A stretch of DNA of 9,113 bases, from NCBI GenBank assembly GCA_028064945.1, contig JAPTWQ010000009.1, forward strand, positions 1 to 9,113. The letters are read 5' to 3'. Below are positions 6,353 through 9,113 of the stretch, piece after piece. Position numbers and translations under genes: made by a program. Each line of letters starts with the position of its first letter. Position 1 is the stretch's first letter. Under the pieces are notes generated by a model. It ran no database searches. It saw only the letters and a program-made list of their open reading frames with translations, and was not told the DNA's origin. Origin of the DNA: Nitrospiraceae bacterium (GTDB lineage: Bacteria > Nitrospirota_A > Leptospirillia > Leptospirillales > Leptospirillaceae).

Positions 6353-8176
6353 ATGATCGATACCGGCAATCTCTCCATGCTGCACATGACGTTCCTCATC
6401 AATCTCTTCAACGATTTCACGTCGCAGACGACGCAGCTGGTTTTGCTCGTGGCGCTGAGCCTGGCCTTTGTCCTTCAGATGTCGTCGGATGGTCAAAGTA
6501 AATCCTTTTGGCTTCGTTATATGTTTGTTTTCAGTACGCTGGGGTTTGCCGGGTCGGTGTTGAGCGCCTATGTCTTTCATGTTCCCGGGGTTGTCCAGAG
6601 TACGCCCCCGCCTGGGTGCTCGCCTGTACCCACGATGTTGTCGTCGAGCAATGGAACGACGGTCAAGGAGCTCGATGCGCTCACCTGCCAGTTTCAGACA
6701 AGCGTGTGGAATATGGGCAATACGGTGTGGCAGTACGCCGTCACGCTGTTCAAGGTTTTGGCGGTTGTCGAGTTCACCTGGATCACGATCCAGCTGGCCG
6801 TTTTTTCCGGTGGAGCCAATCAATACTATGCCGAAAATCCGTTTGAACCGATCGTTAAATTTCTTTTCATGACGTCGCTCTGGTACGGAATCTTTCTCTA
6901 TTCCCCCTTAATCACCCAAGATATTTTCAATTTTTTTCAGAACATCGGAACGATCATTGCGAACATCGACACCACCCGTAACGTTGCGATGTCGAGCGGG
7001 GCAAACGGTGGGGTGACGGCGACAGATTTCAAGATGGCGATGGATCCCGGGTCTTTTTTGGTTGACGGAATTCATGTTGCTGCCGGCTTTCTCCAAGCCA
7101 TTCCCAAGGCCTCCGTTTTTTCATGGACGACTTTTACGCCTGATAACCTCGTTGATCTCCTCCTTGGCATCATCGGAGCCATCATCACACTCTTTGCTTT
7201 CGCGAAAATGACGCTTTCTCTTGTATTGACACTTGTAAAAGGCTCGGTGATCCAGGTTTTTGGAACCCTGTCGCTCGGACTGACCTCCTTTAGCTTGTTC
7301 AAGGATCACACGGGAGCGTATGTGCGACGGGCCATTGGTCTTGGGGCACAGCTGATGGCGATATACCTTATCGGCGGTTTGTTTATGGCCTCCATTCCCT
7401 TTGTTTTGAACACTCTTGGTGAAAATGGCCAGAATCCTCACTCAGTGTCGCCAACGGCAACCACGTTGAAAAATTTTTTAGCCTCCCACAGTGAGTGTGC
7501 ATCAAGTGAAAACCTTCCTTATTTTCCCTCCGGAACCCCCGTTGCGGTTGAACCTTGGCATGCGAACGATAACTCGAATTGCGGCAATCAATACGGAACC
7601 TTTTTGACCAATGGTGGGAGCTACGGCACAACCCCTTATTCCAAAACCGATGCGCTTCTCGCCGTCATCCTGTACTTCATCATTCTTGAGAACCTTGTGA
7701 GCAAGTTTCCCGCCTGGCTCGGAGAGATTTTTGGAGGCGGGGCCGAAGGCGGCTCCTTGGGGACCTTTGGAAGCGTGGCCGGAGGTGCCGCCAAGGCCGC
7801 CGGAGGTGCCGCCATGATGGCTGGCGGGGCCGCGATGGCGGCGGCCGGGGCATCGGGCATTAAAAGCTCTCTTTCGGGAATCAGCGGTCAACTGGCCATG
7901 ATGACATCGTCCGCCTCGAAAGGATCGGGAGCGAAATCGGGAGGGGCAGGCGGCGATATGGCCGGTGGTGTTGGGTTCAGTTCCGGAGGGGAGGCGGGCG
8001 CCGGAGGCGGATCCGATGCCGGAAGCGGTGCCGGAAGCGGGCCCGGATCCGGTGGCGATGCTCCCACGAAACTCCCGGCTTCGGGAACGGGAAATTCCAC
8101 CACGGGACGCACTCCCCCTGGCACGAAGATGGCCAAAAAAGGTGGCGGCGGCGGGCGGAAAGCAAGCCGTCGGTAG
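6353..8176 (+). CDS. trbL: TrbL, VirB6-like polytopic membrane protein
   Basis: This encodes 607 residues, versus about 528 in RP4 TrbL. It is the multi-spanning inner-membrane subunit of the channel. AGGGGA (6341-6346) ends 6 bases before ATG 6353. Hydrophobic segments lie at about 28-42, 53-75, 128-150, 166-185, 266-298, 333-352 and 433-447. The segment VWQYAVTLFKVLAVVEFTWITIQLAV (125-150) occupies the place of the conserved TrbL segment that precedes the channel domain. A likely periplasmic loop (about 78-120) has two Cys (89, 112), and a second loop (about 355-430) has Cys 382 and 410. After about residue 458 the protein is a Gly/Ala/Ser-rich tail ending in a basic KMAKKGGGGGRKASRR. Such Gly-rich tails are common in TrbL but this one is long. 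Confidence 0.92.
   Translation: MIDTGNLSMLHMTFLINLFNDFTSQTTQLVLLVALSLAFVLQMSSDGQSKSFWLRYMFVFSTLGFAGSVLSAYVFHVPGVVQSTPPPGCSPVPTMLSSSNGTTVKELDALTCQFQTSVWNMGNTVWQYAVTLFKVLAVVEFTWITIQLAVFSGGANQYYAENPFEPIVKFLFMTSLWYGIFLYSPLITQDIFNFFQNIGTIIANIDTTRNVAMSSGANGGVTATDFKMAMDPGSFLVDGIHVAAGFLQAIPKASVFSWTTFTPDNLVDLLLGIIGAIITLFAFAKMTLSLVLTLVKGSVIQVFGTLSLGLTSFSLFKDHTGAYVRRAIGLGAQLMAIYLIGGLFMASIPFVLNTLGENGQNPHSVSPTATTLKNFLASHSECASSENLPYFPSGTPVAVEPWHANDNSNCGNQYGTFLTNGGSYGTTPYSKTDALLAVILYFIILENLVSKFPAWLGEIFGGGAEGGSLGTFGSVAGGAAKAAGGAAMMAGGAAMAAAGASGIKSSLSGISGQLAMMTSSASKGSGAKSGGAGGDMAGGVGFSSGGEAGAGGGSDAGSGAGSGPGSGGDAPTKLPASGTGNSTTGRTPPGTKMAKKGGGGGRKASRR
7778..7814 (+). repeat. trbL: Short 21-bp-period repeat in trbL tail
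   Basis: GCCGGAGGTGCCGCCA occurs at 7778-7793 and again at 7799-7814. It encodes the repeated AGGAA segments of the Gly/Ala-rich tail. Confidence 0.7.
8017..8040 (+). repeat. trbL: Tandem 12-bp repeat in trbL tail
   Basis: TGCCGGAAGCGG is present twice in perfect tandem (8017-8028 and 8029-8040), encoding repeated AGSG units. It is a likely site of length variation by slippage. Confidence 0.75.
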
Positions 8177-8203
8177 TGGTCAGAGAAGACTGACACATCA
8201 ACC

Positions 8204-8244
8204 CCTTGCCTTTGTGAGACGGCATCATCGCCATAGCGGCAAGG
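8204..8244 (+). repeat. Inverted repeat in the trbL-trbF gap
   Basis: CCTTGCC (8204-8210) and GGCAAGG (8238-8244) are perfect complements around a 27-base loop that itself holds GGC ATCATC GCC (8221-8232). The hairpin ends 5 bases before the trbF ribosome-binding site AAGGAG (8250-8255). There is no T-run, so it is not a typical terminator. A role in mRNA processing or in tuning trbF translation is possible. Confidence 0.45.
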
Positions 8245-8260
8245 TTTCCAAGGAGACTGA

Positions 8261-8941
8261 ATGTCCAGGAAGGAACAAAAGACAGCGAACGAGAACGATA
8301 ACGCGCTCGTTCATCTGATGAACCAGACCTACGCCGAGCGGTGGGGCGGCTACATCAAAATGATGAACGCCTGGAAAATGATTGCCTTCATGTCCATGGC
8401 GCTCTCTATCGTCATCACGGCGGCCTATATCTATCAGACCCATCAGTCGAAGCTCGTTCCGTTTCTGGTGTACATGAACAAGATGGGGGATCCCCTGCCC
8501 GTTCGCCCCCTGAACCAGAGTTCGCTGAAGAATCCCGCCCTGATCCGGCACGAGGTGGCCAACTGGATCGAAGAAGCACGGGAGGTCTTTGGAGACCCGA
8601 TCGCGGAACAGCAGATCGTGACCGACCTGTACCATCATACGACCGGTGCGGCGGCGACCTATTTGACCCACTACTACACCTCGGGACACAACCCGGGGCT
8701 CCTGGGAAAGAGCCAAAGCGTCAAGGTCAAGATCATCTCCGTTCTGCCGGAATCGGACAATACATGGCGGGCGAAATGGGAAGAAGATGCCTATAGCACC
8801 AGCGGGGTTTTGACAGGAAAGACGTTCTGGAGCGGATTTATAAAAGTGCAGATCGATCCGAAATCGAGCGTGTCGGACATTCTCATCAATCCTCTCGGCT
8901 TTTATGTTACAAGCGTTTCATGGACTCAGGAGAACTATTGA
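8261..8941 (+). CDS. trbF: TrbF, VirB8-like inner-membrane assembly factor
   Basis: This encodes 226 residues (RP4 TrbF is about 260). It is a bitopic inner-membrane protein that links the cytoplasmic ATPases and the periplasmic core of the channel. AAGGAG ends 5 bases before ATG 8261. A short cytoplasmic N-terminus (1-38, with YAERWGGYIKMMNAWKM) leads to one membrane span (about 39-58, KMIAFMSMALSIVITAAYIY), then a periplasmic VirB8-like domain. Family-like features include LVPFLVYMNKMG (65-76) after the span, VANWIEEAREVFGDP (99-113), the W-K-W-E-E core strand around 169-174 and the terminal INPLGFYVTSVSW (209-221), the normal end of TrbF. The protein therefore appears complete although the next gene of the operon is displaced. 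Confidence 0.93.
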   Translation: MSRKEQKTANENDNALVHLMNQTYAERWGGYIKMMNAWKMIAFMSMALSIVITAAYIYQTHQSKLVPFLVYMNKMGDPLPVRPLNQSSLKNPALIRHEVANWIEEAREVFGDPIAEQQIVTDLYHHTTGAAATYLTHYYTSGHNPGLLGKSQSVKVKIISVLPESDNTWRAKWEEDAYSTSGVLTGKTFWSGFIKVQIDPKSSVSDILINPLGFYVTSVSWTQENY

Positions 8942-8964
8942 TTCCTGAAAAATGACAAAAAAAC

Positions 8965-8976
8965 AGGAGCTCTGTG
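8965..8976 (+). promoter_or_regulatory. Orphan ribosome-binding site and GTG, possible start of interrupted trbG
   Basis: AGGAG (8965-8969) is followed after CTCT by GTG (8974-8976), 24 bases after the trbF stop, exactly where trbG should start. The frame from GTG runs only 17 codons into the insertion element and stops at TAG 9025-9027, so no real protein is made in this window. Confidence 0.35.
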
Positions 8977-8977
8977 C

Positions 8978-9023
8978 GTCAACCACCCCGCCCTGAAGGG
9001 CGGAGCTTGAAAGGAGGTTCTTT
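8978..9023 (-). ncRNA. Putative omega-RNA (reRNA) scaffold at TnpB 3' end
   Basis: In TnpB systems the guide RNA is made from the tnpB 3' end through the element's right end, and its guide is the host sequence just beyond. Here the region after the tnpB stop holds a 6-bp stem (8988-8993 with 8998-9003, loop TTCA on the - strand) and ends in GGTTGAC. The scaffold probably extends into the tnpB coding sequence, so the 5' limit is unknown. Identification rests on position and hairpin only. Confidence 0.5.
8988..9003. repeat. Subterminal perfect hairpin of the IS right end
   Basis: CCGCCC (8988-8993), loop TGAA, GGGCGG (8998-9003) on the + strand. It is expected to be the transposase-recognised structure and part of the guide-RNA scaffold. 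On the + strand it lacks a close T-run, so it is a weak terminator candidate at best for trb transcripts. Confidence 0.75.
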
Positions 9024-9113
9024 TTAGCTTGGGTTGACCAGCCTGAGTTCTTCGGGAACGACGTTGCGGACAGGTAAAAGACCCACCCCGGGATGCGTGC
9101 CAGTCCCGGGCTC
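9024..9113 (-). CDS. tnpB: TnpB-like (OrfB, IS200/IS605) protein, C-terminal 29 residues only
   Basis: On the - strand an open frame enters from the window edge and ends at TAA (9026-9024). It gives 29 residues, including GTHPGVGLLPVRNVVPEELR and ending LVNPS. This is only the variable tail that follows the RuvC-like nuclease and zinc-finger domains of TnpB, so no catalytic residue can be checked. The identification comes mainly from context: the stop is followed 20 bases later by a GC-rich hairpin and an IS605-type end. The Pro-Val-Arg-Asn / Pro-Glu-Glu-Leu type tail resembles tails I associate with TnpB proteins, but I cannot confirm that by search. TnpB is an RNA-guided DNA nuclease that helps retain the element. 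Confidence 0.6.
   Translation of the reverse strand, partial: EPGTGTHPGVGLLPVRNVVPEELRLVNPS

Larger units (their letters stand above)
8978..9113 (-). mobile_element. Right end of an IS200/IS605-family (TnpB-carrying) element, truncated by window
   Basis: Read on the - strand, the window end gives the last codons of a TnpB-like gene, a short spacer, a GC-rich hairpin (CCGCCC TTCA GGGCGG) and a terminal GGGGTGGTTGAC. A subterminal hairpin followed by a short TTGAC-like or TCAA-like cleavage site, without terminal inverted repeats, is the right-end layout of IS200/IS605 elements moved by a TnpA Y1 transposase. I place the boundary at 8978, the outer base of TTGAC; it could shift by a few bases. 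Whether a tnpA is present lies beyond the window. Confidence 0.72.

Noticed and set aside
8988..9027. Rho-independent terminator for the trb operon
   Set aside because: The hairpin is followed by about 14 non-T bases before a T-stretch, so it does not fit a classical terminator; it fits an IS605-type end better.
9033..9038. GTTGAC on the + strand as an alternative element boundary
   Set aside because: It lies inside the tnpB-like coding tail and has no flanking hairpin at the right distance; the 8978 end does.

Overview
The window carries most of a P-type (TrbB-TrbL / VirB-like) conjugative type IV secretion gene cluster, all on the + strand, as found on conjugative plasmids and integrative conjugative elements. 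The order is [upstream gene tail] - small ribbon-helix-helix-like protein - trbB - trbC - trbD - trbE - trbJ - trbL - trbF. This matches the usual B-C-D-E-J-(K)-L-F-(G-H-I) arrangement, but trbK is missing between trbJ and trbL. Base composition is moderately GC-rich by eye, starts use ATG/GTG/TTG with good Shine-Dalgarno sites, and every protein has Gram-negative secretion architecture (signal peptides, inner-membrane subunits). The host is therefore a Gram-negative bacterium. The style of the proteins reminds me of acidophilic Leptospirillum-type mobile elements, but that is a low-confidence impression, not something the sequence proves.

Layout: 1-183 is the 3' end of an unidentified charged protein. 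184-281 is a 98-bp gap with phased TCGGAC-type repeats, a near-palindrome and the perfect palindrome TTTCATGAAA; it is the most likely control region of the operon. 282-773 encodes a 163-aa protein with a ribbon-helix-helix-like N-terminus that overlaps the start of trbB by 8 bp. 766-5131 holds trbB (VirB11-type ATPase), trbC (pilin), trbD (VirB3-like) and trbE (VirB4-type ATPase). 5144-8176 holds trbJ (VirB5-like, with a long Ser/Thr/Gly-rich tail) and trbL (VirB6-like polytopic protein with a Gly/Ala-rich tail). 8261-8941 is trbF (VirB8-like). Genes are closely spaced or overlapping, with no convincing terminator between them, so a single polycistronic unit is likely. Hairpins lie in the trbC-trbD and trbL-trbF gaps.

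At the right edge the cluster is interrupted. From about 8978 the sequence is the right end of an IS200/IS605-family element lying on the - strand: the last 29 codons of a TnpB-like gene, then a GC-rich hairpin and a terminal GGTTGAC. This is the layout of a TnpB/omega-RNA (reRNA) locus. The flanking trb sequence just outside this end would form the guide segment of the RNA. The element sits exactly where trbG would be expected to begin, just after an AGGAG ribosome-binding site and a GTG codon.

Together, TrbB and TrbE power assembly and substrate transfer, TrbC forms the pilus with TrbJ as a minor pilus-associated subunit, and TrbD, TrbL and TrbF build the inner-membrane platform. The outer-membrane core genes (trbG, trbH, trbI), the relaxase and the coupling protein are not visible here.
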